Shown piece after piece: positions 1 to 12,529 of a stretch of DNA of 64,000 nucleotides; the first letter of the stretch is position 1, and each line of letters opens with the position of its first letter. Under the pieces are notes generated by a model, which made no database searches, was not told where the DNA came from, and was given only the letters and a program-made list of their open reading frames with translations. Position numbers and translations under genes: made by a program. The DNA is from Lucifuga dentata (Eukaryota > Chordata > Actinopteri > Ophidiiformes > Bythitidae), in the NCBI GenBank assembly GCA_014773175.1, contig VXCM01000441.1, forward strand, positions 62,001 to 126,000, read 5' to 3'.

Positions 1-721
1 ATAAAATGAAAAGACTCAAACTCCTGTGATGATGTGAATTGTGTCCAAAGAGCGGCTCGGAAAGAACCTGAAAGCTTGTGGCGAGTCAAAGTGGGCGTTC
101 GTCAAAACAGCAGAAAGATGTAATAAATCCAGTAGAGAGACAGACGGGCGAGAAGCAGAGAGCAACAATAAGTCAGACTGCAGCAAAGGCTTTTCAGTCG
201 ACGCTCTGTTTATGGCTTTCAGTCCAATGACTAACTTGTCAAAAGACGAGACAGCCACGTAAAGAACAGAAGAACGTTCACAATGAGACCTGTTTACTAG
301 ACCTGTTTACAAAGCCAACAATGCAACCAAGGACAAAGCAGGTACAGATGCATGCAGCGTTGTCATGACATCCTTCCTGCAACAATTCACACCTGAGCTC
401 AGGTCACGTGAAACACCCACAGAGGTTACAGCATCCTCTCTCCTTCTTTTCAAACCTCTCCTCTTTATAACCTTTCCATCCCGCGAGTTCTTCTTAGTCT
501 GGATTATTTTAGGTTTAAGTGTAATTTTTTTTTGTCATTTTGCTTCCTTTTATTTTCACGACCAATCCTTTATCCCTCGCATGATCACATGACTTTTGAC
601 TGGGTATAAAGGTGTTAAAAGGACTTTTAGTAGCATAATTGTGACTTTTTGTGACCTGATTCTTTGAAAAAACCTGCATTTATATCCTGCAATTAATTCC
701 ATGATAGTAATACTTGACAGT

Positions 722-747
722 AGATAGATAGATAGTTAGATAGATAT
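722..747. repeat. GATA microsatellite
   Basis: About six GATA/GTTA units in tandem. Confidence 0.8.
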
Positions 748-810
748 GCAGCAAAGATCTTATTCTGCTCTCTTCAAGCTACTAGCCTTTTACAATCTGA
801 TGCACTGCTT

Positions 811-865
811 TAAAGGTTCATACCGGCAATTTTGCATGTTTGAGCCCAATAACTTATTCACAGAG
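811..865. mobile_element. Solo MITE end
   Basis: TAAAGGTTCATACCGGCAAT followed by tttgcatgtttgagccc matches the left end of the MITE family for about 35 bp; the sequence then diverges. No matching right end was found nearby. Confidence 0.65.
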
Positions 866-2295
866 ATTTTTCAGCATCTCTTTGATTTTCATGGCTAAAT
901 TTCATTGTATAAATACAAAAATCATGCAACTGAACATCATCGGGCATAAAAAAAACCTCGATAAAAATATTATATAAGAATAGTTACAAACTTATGTTAC
1001 AAAATATGGATTAAATCACCCCATGCCTTTATCAGCGGGAATATACTGTGAGTACAGCACATCTTGGATTTATTCAACTCTACTTTTTATACAGAAGAAG
1101 GTCATGATACTGTATATTTAATGTAACACAAAATGTCACTATTCATGTATTAATAAAGAAGTAAGTGCAACTCCCTGTCCAACACACTGTAAGGTTGACA
1201 GTGAGTCACTGGAACAATAAAAGGTCATTAAAGATGTCGCTGTTCCTGTGTTGGTAGGTTGAATATCTGACCGGAGCAAACATAGGTGAGTCTCAGGAGC
1301 AATAAAAAGGTTTTGAATTGCTGCATTTGTTCTTTTTTTTTTTTTTTTTTTTTAAGTCAGTTGGCTTTGCTTGGTACTTCAAAATATCTTTAAATCTGGT
1401 TGAAGGAGACTTTGTATTTATACTTTCATGTACTGAGTAAAACACGATTGGAGAAGGAAAGAGAAGGACAATAAAAACTCCTAAAAATCCTGTCAAATCT
1501 CCAAAACTACCCTGAGTAATCCTGCAGTTCTCCACCTGTCCACCAGCCGTCACCGCTGAGTTTCCTTCCTGTTTGGTCACCTGATTCATTTATTCACAGA
1601 CTTCCTGCAGAGATGAGCAGGAAGTCTTTCCCTTTCCTGTTTCCTCTGTGGATGTTGTCGCTAAGTTGCTTTTTGTGGCCTTGCTTGCCTGATTTTTTGA
1701 TGATGCACCTGAGCTTTCTGAGCACCATTTTTCTGCATCTGCCTTTTTGGAGCAGTTTTTCCTGCAGTTTGTGTTGGTAAGCTTGTCTTTTGTTTGCTAT
1801 TTGCATGTTATTTCAGAAACATTGTTGACAGTATTTCAGATTTAGATGAATTCTAACTAAAGACTGTTTCTTCCTGCTGCTTATGTAGCCAAGAACTGTC
1901 ACAAAACAAAATGATAGTTGTATAAGCTTTGTCTAAAGTTTCTACTTCCTGTTGTGCGTCTGACATCTGCTGCTGCTGTTGTTGTTATCTCTGAGCTTCC
2001 TCTTCCTCAGCGTAAAACACATATTTATCCTCATTTGGTGTAAAGTTGTGTAATGTTGGATGGACTTTTGGGAAGATGGGAAAAAAAAGGGAAGTGTTAA
2101 TGGTTGCATGTCACACACTGACTTCTTTAATACCAAGAGATGCTGTTTACAATGACAGTTACAGCAAACTCTAATCATCAGTTCTCAGTATATATTTCAT
2201 TATATTTATCGGTGTACTGGTTTCTGCTCATAGTTTTGTTCTGAAATGATCTGAGAGATTTGGTTTTTGATATTTTCTTGTGCTTATTACAAAAC

Positions 2296-2340
2296 GTGTG
2301 TGTGTGTGTGTGTTGTGTGTATGCATGCATGTATGTGTGT
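2296..2340. repeat. GT microsatellite with ATGC units
   Basis: A GT run followed by tgttgtgtgtatgcatgcatg and tatgtgtgtg. A CT-rich run follows about 90 bp later. Confidence 0.8.
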
Positions 2341-2429
2341 GCGCACCACTGAAGAGAAGGACTTTGATTCCAATAAAACCCAGGTGCATTTAAGAAACAG
2401 TTCTCAGACATCAGTGGTTTGCAGCTGCT

Positions 2430-2505
2430 CTCTCTCTCTCCCTCTCTGTCTCTCTCTCTTTGTCTCTGTCTCTGTCTCTCTCTCTCTCCCTCTCTCTCCT
2501 GCTTC
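2430..2505. repeat. CT-rich simple repeat
   Basis: TCTC, TGTC and CCTC units in a pyrimidine-only stretch broken only by G; it produces a spurious Ser/Leu-rich frame. Confidence 0.8.
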
Positions 2506-5500
2506 CCTTCTCCTTGGCTCCAGCTGAATCCCGCTGCTCTTTATCCCTAAACCCTGAATATTAGTTAGTATTTGCCGCTGCTCCTTACTTCAGGTCATCT
2601 GAGGCGAACTCTGCTAAAATACAAGTGGATGTTTGACCCACTTTCCATTCTATATTAAAACCTCCTGGATCCAATAGAGAAGTCAGATTTAATCACTGCA
2701 GGGCAAAGCATTGAAGTGGAGGACGGGATGGAGGGATGCAGACGTGCTCCTTTATATTCTTTTACATTATGACTCCAGTCCTTCATTTTCCCATTTGCTT
2801 GATAAAATATGCAGGTGCAGCCTTTTGTTTTTATTAAAGTGGATTTAAAATTCATTCTGAGTTCTGAGATGATCGACCGCCGCTCAGATAAAGTGTTTGT
2901 CTTGCATCAGACGCTGGGATTCGCTGGTTTGCAGCTCCGGCCTGAATTGCAGTTGGAAGGTGATATGACACAACCTGTGATGAAAGGCCCATTTTCCACA
3001 TCAGAAATAATTTTATGTCATCCCGAGGCTTATTCTGCTCCTCAGGCTCCGCTAATGGTATTTCTCCCAGCTCTGGGTCATGATGACACCTCATTAGTCT
3101 TGGCATTCAATTAAAATAAAATGCCAGATGAGATAATATAGGAGTGTGTGGGGCGCCGTATTGCTGAAAAGCAAACAATTATTCCCTAAGCAGGATGTGC
3201 TTACGCTAACTCTTTGCTGATGTTAACTTGAGGAGCGATTTTCCACACGGACCAAGCACATTTGCTGGGTTTTTTCTGTTTGCAAATTCGCCCGCTGGCA
3301 GCTCCAAAAGCAGCTTTTTCAAACCCGCTGGAATTGCATTTCCCTTCAAATTCGTGAAGGTGACAGCAAATTGCTGCGCGACAGCTTTCTACCAAATGCT
3401 ACCAAAGGGCCCAGCTTCCTCTCCTCTGCAGGAAATAGTTTGGATTTCACTCACAAAATTCCATTCATCACCTTCCGCCACCTTCGAAGCTTCCATAGCG
3501 GGCGCCAGAATTGGATTTGGGCAAACCGGGTGAAGCTGCTGGTTCAGTCGCTGTTTGGTTCCACGATGATGAGAGGAAGTGACTAAAATAACAGAATAAA
3601 GTAGTTGCTCTTTGTAGTTTTGGCTGCCTTCCGTGCGGCTTTGAGTCTGGCAGGTCTTGGCAGGCCTTCTGTCCTTGATCCTCTGACATTTGGCACCGTT
3701 GTGACACTTCAGCGGCCGAAAGGACAATTCTCAGCTGAGCCTGCTCAATATTTCAAGCCCCTGTGACATTTCATTAGATGAAGAGGAGTTTAGAGTTCTG
3801 GCAAATGCTTTTTCCCCTCACATCTAACGAGGCCAGGTTAGTCAAGTTGATAGTCACCTGCGGGAGAGAGCGATGCAAGCTTGCCACACACACACACACA
3901 TGAAAGGGTACACACTTGCAGGCACACACAGAGTGAATGGGGTAACCTTTTATGAGCTGTGTGATGCAAATGTCTCTGGCACTGGGAGCAGTGTGTGTAA
4001 TGTCTCAAGAATATTCATGTTTGTCATGAGTTTAATTGTAGGGATGTTTAGAATCATCACCAGTGGAGCTCTAGGTGGCGATCTTTCTGACGAGCCGTTC
4101 CAGAGTCCCATCGATGGCAGTATTGAATTTTCTATTTCTATTCTATTCCTCGAGTTTTTCCCAAACTACAGATTCGGTGAAACAGGAATGGTAAAGGGTA
4201 ATCAGTGCTGCCACCTAGAGGCCACTTGTGAAATATTTTATATAAGGAGCTATTTTTGCTGTTTCTCATGCAATCTCAAGTCCATCTATCATTTTTTCCC
4301 TATTTTTTTTTCCTATAATGAATAAAATACACCCACTTAGTAGGTATATGTAGGGCATTATGTTGTCATAGCGATGCTTCCTGTGTGTACAGCCATTGTG
4401 ATCATATAAACTCAAGAACAATATGATAATAGCTTAATGCATCACAGCTTCCCGCTACAGATAAGATGATCTCATTATGTTTCAGAGCACGTCCCTGCAT
4501 AAATTTACAAAGGAATGAGGATTTTTTTCCCCCCTCCATCATTACTTGGTTTTTTTAAACAGGGAGATCAGGTCTCTAATAAACACGTCGTCTGATGGGG
4601 TACTAGCAGCAATAGCAGGGCAGGTAGTTAGCTTTTGTAGCTTCTCTTAGGATGATTTGTTTATCTCCAATGAGAGGTTGTTAAAATTGGAGGAGAGTTT
4701 TCCTCTCATTCCTCCAGCATTCCAGAGTTAATGAGAAACCACAAAGGAATGGCCCAGCAATCAGCTGGAGTTTTATAGCAAAGTGAAGTGCATTAGGTGG
4801 TAATAAGACTGAGCAGAGCCTGGATCATGGCTGAGACATTTCCCATCCCTGTGAGCTCAAACCATTTAATCGATTTCCATCTGTCTCCCATGTCCACTCC
4901 ATTCCAACCAAAGCGCCGCTGTTTAGAGATTTCAAAGAGGGGACGGAGGAGAAATCTGCTCTTTCCGTTAAAAAAGAGGAGCTGTGGATGGGGAACAAAG
5001 GAGAGGAGCCATTTGTTTGATCTGCTTCTCCAGACTTTGCTTATTTTTAGACTCGGCTTCAGCAGAGACAGTCATGACATTCTTGCCAAAAAATCTTCTT
5101 CCCCACGTCGGCGTCTTTGTGAAAGGCAGGCAAAACACACTTTCCGTTGTTGTGATTGCACCAGGGAGCAAACTAATGGATTATTCATTGTTTACCTGTT
5201 GGATACAAAGTCTGTAATTAAATGATGGGGATGCCTCCAGCTGTGACAGGTATCTCACAGTCTGCTTTCTGCTTGTGGAAATGACAATGCAGCAAGTACA
5301 GCGTCGCAGTTTCACACCCGATCCTTCAGTCTCCTCCTGCCGACCTTGTCAGTCAAAACATGTGTGTGGGGGTGTGTTTTATAGCATGTTTCAAGTCCTA
5401 CACAATTTGGATCGTCAGTTTGCATCAATTCCGAGAGACTTTTTAAAGTTTGCATTTCTTACTTTTCAGGTAAACTTTATAATCCTGTAAAAATACACAG

Positions 5501-5868
5501 GTAGCACTATAAAAAGTAACGTGTGTAATTGTGTATAAGTATCAAGTCTTGCAGAGGCAAAAGTTGTCTCAAACTCAGTTGCAAGTCCTCCAGTCTCAAA
5601 CTGACAAAGTGGTAAAATGTGTTTAATATCCACATGGTGGCTGAGTGTAAAGTTAGTGTTTGTTTGCTTATATGTCCACAGAGAAATTAGTACAGCAAAC
5701 TGAAGAAATTGCGTGTGTGTGTATGTATTTGCAGATTGATTGCTTGGTGTCGGGTGTGTGTTTGCCTGGTGGCGATTCATAAGCACTGAGACCTTTCCTT
5801 TGCCTGCGTCTCATTAAAGCTTCCAGCCGAGAGAAATACCTTCCCTCCCAGATCTATTATGTCTGTAC

Positions 5869-5907
5869 AGTATATATATATATATATATACATACACACA
5901 CACACAT
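5869..5907. repeat. TA and CA compound microsatellite
   Basis: Ten TA units followed by catacacacacacacac. Confidence 0.85.
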
Positions 5908-6314
5908 GCATGACACACACCTACACAAGCAGCCAATATGTCTTTTCATCAAGACTTGCACTCTGTTTTCTTTCATAAGGCAGCATATGAGCTGTCATGT
6001 TGTCTTTTATCTTCAGCCAGTGAAATGAGTCGAGCAGAATAAAACACACTGTGGAGGGTCACTACGCAAAGATACACACTCTATCTACACATTTTACATA
6101 TTTATTTAACTTCTTTGCTTGATCTTTTCTCTAACCTCTCATCACTACGTCCACTTCTCTTGCCTTTCAGCATTTTGTGTTTTTTAGAAGATGTTTCCGG
6201 TAAAGCAGCAGATTATAAGTACATACACACATTCACTTCACTTCCTTGTGTTTTGAGAGTTCAGAATTAGTTATCGTCAGGCAGGATTTCTCCTAGTTTC
6301 TGCTTTATGTATTA

Positions 6315-6598
6315 AAGGACCATACCGGCCATTTTGCATGTTGTTCTGAATACACGTCTTGTTGGTGATGATGGATTACCTATCCCAAGAACGTTTCAAG
6401 TATCAACAAGTTGATTTTAATAGCAGAATGAACTGAAACCAATGGAGGTCTGGAAGGTAGGAAAAACATTTTTAATTCACAGTTCCAGTAGTATGCTTTG
6501 GAAATGATTGTCAGTAACGTAAAAATTGAATATATTAGGCTCAAACATGAAAATTGAATATATATTATCAAACATGCAAAATGGCCGGTATGGTCCTT
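6315..6598. mobile_element. MITE copy, internally deleted (284 bp)
   Basis: It begins AAGGACCATACCGGCCATTT and ends with the inverse, AAATGGCCGGTATGGTCCTT, flanked by TA on both sides (6313-6314, 6599-6600). Compared with the copies at 7952 and 49374 it lacks roughly 285 bp after the first 28 bp, joining directly to the gaatacacgtcttgttg segment. The right end also has a short partial repeat of its own terminus. No coding capacity. Confidence 0.85.
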
Positions 6599-7951
6599 TA
6601 TGTCGCATCAAATATTTCTTTTCTAATTGGTCTGTAGTCGCATCACATTGTTGCATGCATCATCTTGTCAGCTCGGACATTTTTGATGGATGTCTTCATG
6701 AATGTATTTGCACGCTCACCTGCGCACTTAGTTTTACAGCTGACTGGGTGAATATATGCTGAATTTTATTGGTCAGTCATTATATTTGCAAAAAAATGAT
6801 TAGTATTTCTCAACATGCAGCATTTGGTGGAGCTGATCTGGATCAAGAAATAATTTCATTGATTGAGTTAAATATGGCAAGATCCAAATAAATTTTTTCT
6901 TTTGTTTTTTGGACTCAATAATGATCAACTAAAGCACAATTAAAACATCGAGAGAAGGGCATTAAATCTAATAGATGAATAAAAGAATTGCATGTATTTT
7001 CTATTTATATTCACTATTCAGATTCCACCATTCAAAGTTAGTGAGTTTTCACTGAAGCAGGTTGTCTTCTTACCCCGCTGAAATGCAACCAATCACATTG
7101 TTTCTTCCTCTAGAAAAGCTCCGCCTCCACTTTCAGGTAAATAACTGCATGTCTTGCTGGAGCTAACACCTCATCATGTTGAATCAAAATTATTGGATTT
7201 ATTTATTGGTTTAGTGTAGATTTTATTGATTAAAGCAGCTTAAAAATGCACGATTTGGATGGAAATTTAACTCCGACATATTTTGCTTTTTCCTTGTAAC
7301 TTTCCCTGTGGGTGACTTTGTGAAATAGTTAAGGTGTGTGTGTGTGTGGAAAACCTTCTCTTAATTAGCTTGGGTGCACCTTGACATTTTGCTCAAATAA
7401 GTAAATAAACCTGTTATCTAGCAACTCAGTCAAGTCTTTTTAGCTTTGTTTCTTTTGCAGCTCTTCTTTTCTTAGTTCCTGACATTTTTTAAGTAATTAG
7501 TTTTTTTTTTTTTTTTTCGTGCATCTTAGAAATTAGTTGCCGCTGATGTCTTAGCTGAGAACTGCTGGAACAGAGAGAGAGATGTCTGCTGCAGTCACAT
7601 ACATAAAGATAAGGCTCCAGTATGGCTCCTGTAGCAGCATCAACACCTTTGATACTGGTAATAAGTCAGCCGTTGCTGCATTTATTCATTCATGTTGCGT
7701 GAAGGTGACAGATTGTTGCTCGCAGCTTGGAAGTTGTGACTAGTTTAATATGTGGCTGTGAAGTGAGTTTTGTGTCTGTTCTTGTTATTGTCGTGGTTAT
7801 CTGGGTTAGAAGTTCCATCGTTAGCCTCAGCCAATAGCGAAAGGCTTTAGTCTCTTGGGTAAACAGGTGTAAAGACACGCCAAACTCTAATTACAAATTA
7901 GCCAAAACAGATACAGTAAATTCAATTATAATCTCTGTTACTCATTCCTTA

Positions 7952-8520
7952 AAGGGCTATACCAGCCATTTTGCATGTTTGAGCCTATCAGTTTTCATAC
8001 ATGTTACGTTACTGACAGTCATCTGCCAAAGGATAAAAGACATGACATGTATTTTAGCTTTCCTGATATTTTGCAATATCAAATATTCAAGCGATACACC
8101 CATCTTAAAAATTAATGTTTCGCCTGCTAATAGTTACGCACCCTTATGAAGTCACGGTCCTTTAATTTTTTGATAAACGCAGGGCTTCTTTAGGGACTAT
8201 ATTCACCAGTGGAGACATACATTCACGCCGTGCTTTTTATTTTGCTTTAACACTAAAATGACGTAACTTTGAAAAAAAACCTGAATACACGTCTTGTTGG
8301 TGATGATGGATTACCTATCCCAAGAACGTTTCAAGTATCAACAAGTTGACTTTAATAGTATACCAGAATGAACTGAAACCAGTGGTGGTTTGGAAGGTAG
8401 GAAAAACATTTTTAATTCACTGTTCCAGTAGAAGGCTTTGGGAAATGATTGTCAGTAATTTACATATATGAACACTGAATATATTAGGCTCAAACATGTA
8501 AAATGGCTGGTATAGTCCTT
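7952..8520. mobile_element. MITE copy, full length (569 bp)
   Basis: Terminal inverted repeats run from AAGGGCTATACCAGCCATTT inward and, on the right, end AAATGGCTGGTATAGTCCTT, with TA on both sides. The inverted arms extend roughly 85 bp (gttactgacag...ctgccaaag against ctttgggaaatgattgtcag). The interior matches the copy at 49374 and has no open frame, so the element is non-autonomous. Confidence 0.88.
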
Positions 8521-8697
8521 TAAGGGTTTTCCATTTGCGTTGTTTCACCTGCTTTGTCTTTATGCTCCTTGTTCATGGATACTTCCTTTCTCATTTTTAA
8601 TTAAGATTCATACATTATAATATGCATAAATAAAAAGAAAATTATATATATATATAATTTCCTTTTTATTTAAATTTAATGAAAAATTATATATATA

Positions 8698-8828
8698 TAT
8701 ATAATTTTCTTCTTTTTTGTTTTTTGAGTAATACAGATTAGTTAAATCACCAAAAGAGGTGGNTATATAATTTTCTTCTTTTTTGTTTTTTGAGTAATAC
8801 AGATTAGTTAAATCACCAAAAGAGGTGG
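8698..8828. repeat. 65-bp exact tandem copy around an N
   Basis: Bases 8698-8762 (tatataattttcttc to accaaaagaggtgg) recur exactly at 8764-8828, separated by a single N at 8763. The same structure occurs in the M2-M3 exon. It is best read as two contig ends that overlap but were not merged. Confidence 0.9.
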
Positions 8829-11087
8829 ATATAATTTTAGCTATGTCACATCCAAATCCAATTAATATTCCAGTATTTATTGAAATTGTCTTCAAATCCT
8901 TCCTCTCTTGTAAACTTTGAAAATATTATTTCATTACAAGTCTTTATCAGTCTGGATCCAACAGCTACATGGACATATTGCATCTTTAACTCCATAGTTA
9001 GCTTTACACTTTGTTAGATTTATCACCTTTTTGCTGTTGAATTTAGTGTTGTGTCTGATCGTACAAACAGAATTAGGTGAAGCTTGTTAGCCGTTTCCTC
9101 CTGTAGCACTTCTTTCATTTTTTGCTGGACTTATCATTGGGCTGCTTTGACAGCTGGTATGGTGAGGGAGTGTTCATGTCTATATGTTGAGAGCTGTTTA
9201 TGCCGCACTGGTAGCAAAGCAAAGGCGTTATGGGCTGCAGGGCTTCCACACATCCTGACAGGGGAACGGAGAGGTCATGCATGACGTGATGTGTGATTAC
9301 TGTGGATGACGCGGCTGCAGCAGAGGACGGAGTGATGGATAACAGTGTGCAGACTAGACTCTCGTACAGTAAATCCATAACCAGCCTGCAGCGCACAACC
9401 CGTAACTCAGATTTAAAGGGACAAAAGAACAGCTTTTTCTGTCATTTTCACATACCTTCACTGGCATTTTTGCTTGTTTCCTGCAGGGGATTAGTATGTA
9501 ATTCCCTAAAGGAAATACAGGGATTGTATATGGAAGTCCTTTGAGGCCTACAGTCAAGTGCTTCTTGGGCGTTGAACATATGGAGTTGAATGGTCAGGCG
9601 GGAGATTTCTGTGCATCCTTGGCTGACAATGCGTAATGCATTTGTCATGCCAGTGAAGGCCAACAAGGCATAAAAGCCCTTCTGTCTTAATCGAGGCCCT
9701 CAGGGTAATTCAGTAATACAGCTCCAGCCTGTCATGATTTTCTGAAAAGCAAGATGAGGAGAAGGATGAGCAAGATTTTGAGAAATGGAAAATTGGGTCC
9801 TCTCTATTTGTCAACTTTGTTTTTGTACTGACAGTTGAGACTAAAAGAAATGAGCTCTCAAATCACGTAATGAAGTCTGAAAAGAAATAATGCAGAGGAA
9901 TATTGTGTTTTAGGACATTTATTATGGTCATATTCACTAAAGACATATGATCCAGAAATAATGGAATGTATAATCTGCTCCTCATTTCTCTACACTATAA
10001 AGAAAAGTGAGAAAGGATTTTTTTTTTTTAAAGGACCACTCTGGCTGATGCAAAACATATTTTTTAGAGATCCTGAGTGTGATGAGAATTAAAAATAATT
10101 CCCTTCAGCTTGGCCCAATTTGCATGTGCTGAGCTGTAACAGATCCACCTTAAACCCCATGACTTCACCTCCCCAGTCTTTCAATTTCGCTCTTTTCCTC
10201 GGGTTTCCCCTTGTGGTTGAGTGCAAAGTTTGGTTTGGAGACGTGTGGATGAGCTGGACTGGAGGACGTGGTATTCAGGTCCACCCTTTCGATTCAGGCA
10301 CAGTTTATGTTTAATCTCTGTGATAGACAGAGATTAATGGCTGAATAGGAACGGACAATAAAAGTGTCGTGTGGCATAATTGTCTATAATTTGCACATTA
10401 TGATTATGTATTGTCCTGTATGCTTTGAATGCCAGATTTCCCCTCGAGAACAATAAGGATTTGATTCTGAGCCTGAGCTTGGGCTTGATGCCCAGAATTG
10501 GACCAGACAGCACTTACATGAATACTAGAGATGCCGGCACGTGACCAGAAAGATGCCAGAGTGACTCAATGAATCAATGTTGTGAATCAATGACTTGGAA
10601 AATGTGATTGGGTAAAAAAATCAACATGTAGGATTTGTGTTTGTTGCTAATTTCTGACATTGACAGCTGCCAAAAGAGCCATTCCACCGAATTGGGCCAT
10701 TTCCATCCTGAGCACATTATATGTAGAAATATGCATGAAAAATTAACTATAAAATACATTTTAGTATTAACAAAGTGTCGTCTAATTGCAAATTTAAGAT
10801 ATATAATTTAAAACATTAATGAAAACTACCTAGAACACTGAAAAAAATAACATTTATTACCTGTCCCTGCTCTGAAACACTACACTTTATCGTGAAATAT
10901 GATTAAAATCCTGCAGAAATCTTTTTAATTTTTTGCATTGTGTGACTTCATATCCCATTCATGCTTTAAATACATGTTTTTCACAATAAATCCATAATAT
11001 TTTAGTTAAAATACACACTATGTCCCCAGGTTTTCACTGTCCTGCTACCCTAACACCCCNCCCCCGAAGAATTTGGAACATTCCACA

Positions 11088-11158
11088 AGTCATATGAGTA
11101 ATTACAACTAAGTATTGAGTGTTGAAACACTCAGTACTTAGTTGTAATTATTCAATCA
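11088..11158. repeat. Short inverted repeat (hairpin)
   Basis: ATTACAACTAAGTATTGAGT at 11101 pairs with ACTCAGTACTTAGTTGTAAT ending at 11149, with one mismatch and a loop of only a few bases. Weaker pairing continues outward (gagtaatt/aattattc). It could be a tiny MITE or a folded end of one; no target duplication is clear. Confidence 0.6.
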
Positions 11159-12271
11159 AAAAAGTGCAATTGGATTAATGAAATTAAATTTGATAGAAAA
11201 ATCTGCTGTTGTCCTCATTGTCCACTTAGCGGAGCATGACATTGCTAGTGGAATGGGAACACCTCCCAGCAGGCCCCACCAAGCCCAACTGTCTGCATGA
11301 CTGACCAGCACAGTGGGTCCCTTGGGACAAAACACGCTGACGTGCATGTGAATTCTGTTGTTTGTGTCTGACAAATTTATATGAAGATGTACTAAATGCA
11401 AAAAAAAAGCACGTCAGTGAACCGTAAAGGACGATGAAGATGAAGCATCGTGGAGATAGCTAGCAGGTCACGGATTCATTAAATTGCTTTTTCTCTGGCA
11501 CGACAACTTACATTAAAAGATTACATGCAAAATGACAAGCGTGTTTAGTGCTTTTAATTGATCTTGTTACTGTATAGAACTCTCCAGCCTGTGGACATAG
11601 AAATGCTAATACTTCTCTAGTTATCCTTTGCATCAACAGATTTATTCCTTTTTTCTTCCTAAACAGCAGTCAGCTTCATTCTCATGCATGATGCCTGTAT
11701 TCAGAGCTAGAAGCTGCTCAGTAAAGCTTCTTTTGACTGATCAAGGTTGAGGCAACTTTTGTTCAGGGAAGAGAGAGTATACAGTAGACAGGTAAAGTTG
11801 AACAGTTTTGTTTGCTTTGAAGTTAGTATTCCTGTGATCTGAGGCTTATGTAATGTGTGCATAAATGAGAAGAAGTTTCCTGCAACTGGTTGAGGTAATG
11901 CTATGCAAATGATTAAGAATTGCACATCAAAAAAAAGAAGTCACTCATGACCATTTTCTCGTTGATAATCTGGTGGTAGGTGGGAGATTTTTTTTTAAAT
12001 TATTATTATTTCCCTAGTGACCAAAAATTTCCATAAAGATTTCCGTAACCAAAGCAGCATGGAGAGAGATGGTGCGTGTTCCCCTCCAAGAATTGCTGGA
12101 AAACACAATTTTTCTGTATATTTTTTAAATAAAAACAAAACATCAGCTTGCAGCTTTTAGGTCAGTGACAGTTCCACCTCTGTGATCATTTAATTTCTGC
12201 TTCCTAGAACCAACCTGGAACCCAAATAACCCAAACAAAATTAGCAAAGATGCCTCACATCGAAAGTGCAT

Positions 12272-12287
12272 CTGTTGCCTGGCAACA
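12272..12287. promoter_or_regulatory. RFX-type X-box motif upstream of exon 3
   Basis: CTGTTGCCTGGCAACA is an RFX X-box type inverted repeat (GTTGCC, 1-bp spacer, GGCAAC), 175 bp before the exon. The same 16 bases occur again at 13141. Binding is not shown. Confidence 0.35.
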
Positions 12288-12461
12288 ATGTCTTGGCTAA
12301 CACAGTAGCAGGACGGCACTGAGAAGTAGTATTTTTTGTTTTGCTGCATGCTGACTGAAAGTGGTTAGGTTTACTTGTCAATACTGTTGACATAAATAAA
12401 GTAGAATGATTTCTGTATAAAGTGTTTCATCTCTCACTTTTCTTTCTTCTGGTGTTTACAG

Positions 12462-12529
12462 TGAAACCGACAGTTATCGATGTGGGAATATACGTCAACA
12501 GCATTGGGCCCGTGTCATCCATCGACATG
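12462..12529 (+). CDS. gabrg3: gabrg3 coding exon 3 (68 bp)
   Basis: This 68-bp exon encodes [23 protein letters not shown]; the first two bases finish a Val codon (phase 1 entry) and it ends in phase 0 on ATG. The acceptor is tttaca|g-type (AG at 12460-12461) after a pyrimidine-rich stretch, and the donor is ATG|gtgagt. The 68-bp length is the invariant size of this exon in GABA-A subunit genes. It forms an N-terminal beta-strand of the ligand-binding domain containing the family motif YVNSIGPV. It is the first exon seen in the window, which implies that exons 1 and 2 lie further left. Confidence 0.95.

Larger units (their letters stand above)
1..12461 (+). other. Upstream intron of gabrg3 (no exon seen)
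   Basis: This AT-rich non-coding sequence precedes the first visible exon. I looked for the expected second exon of a gamma subunit (ending DVTxILNxLL...LRPDIG followed by a donor) and did not find it, so this is probably all one intron. It holds microsatellites, three copies of the MITE described separately, an N-flanking duplication near 8763, and a short hairpin near 11101. Open frames here lack splice context, homology or codon structure. Confidence 0.7.

Noticed and set aside
3228..3727. Overlapping open frames of about 100 residues on both strands
   Set aside because: No similarity to a known family, no splice sites that build a gene, and located in upstream intron sequence.
3873..4325. 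A 150-residue plus-strand open frame
   Set aside because: It begins in a CA repeat and ends in T-rich sequence, with no recognisable domain; chance frame in an intron.
10029..10065. ttaaaggaccactctggctg as another MITE end
   Set aside because: Only the first 11 bases match the family terminus; the following sequence is unrelated.
1..12461. A second exon of gabrg3 encoding the DVTxILNxLL...LRPDIG segment
   Set aside because: Searched for by eye in the three forward frames and not found; probably lies left of the window.
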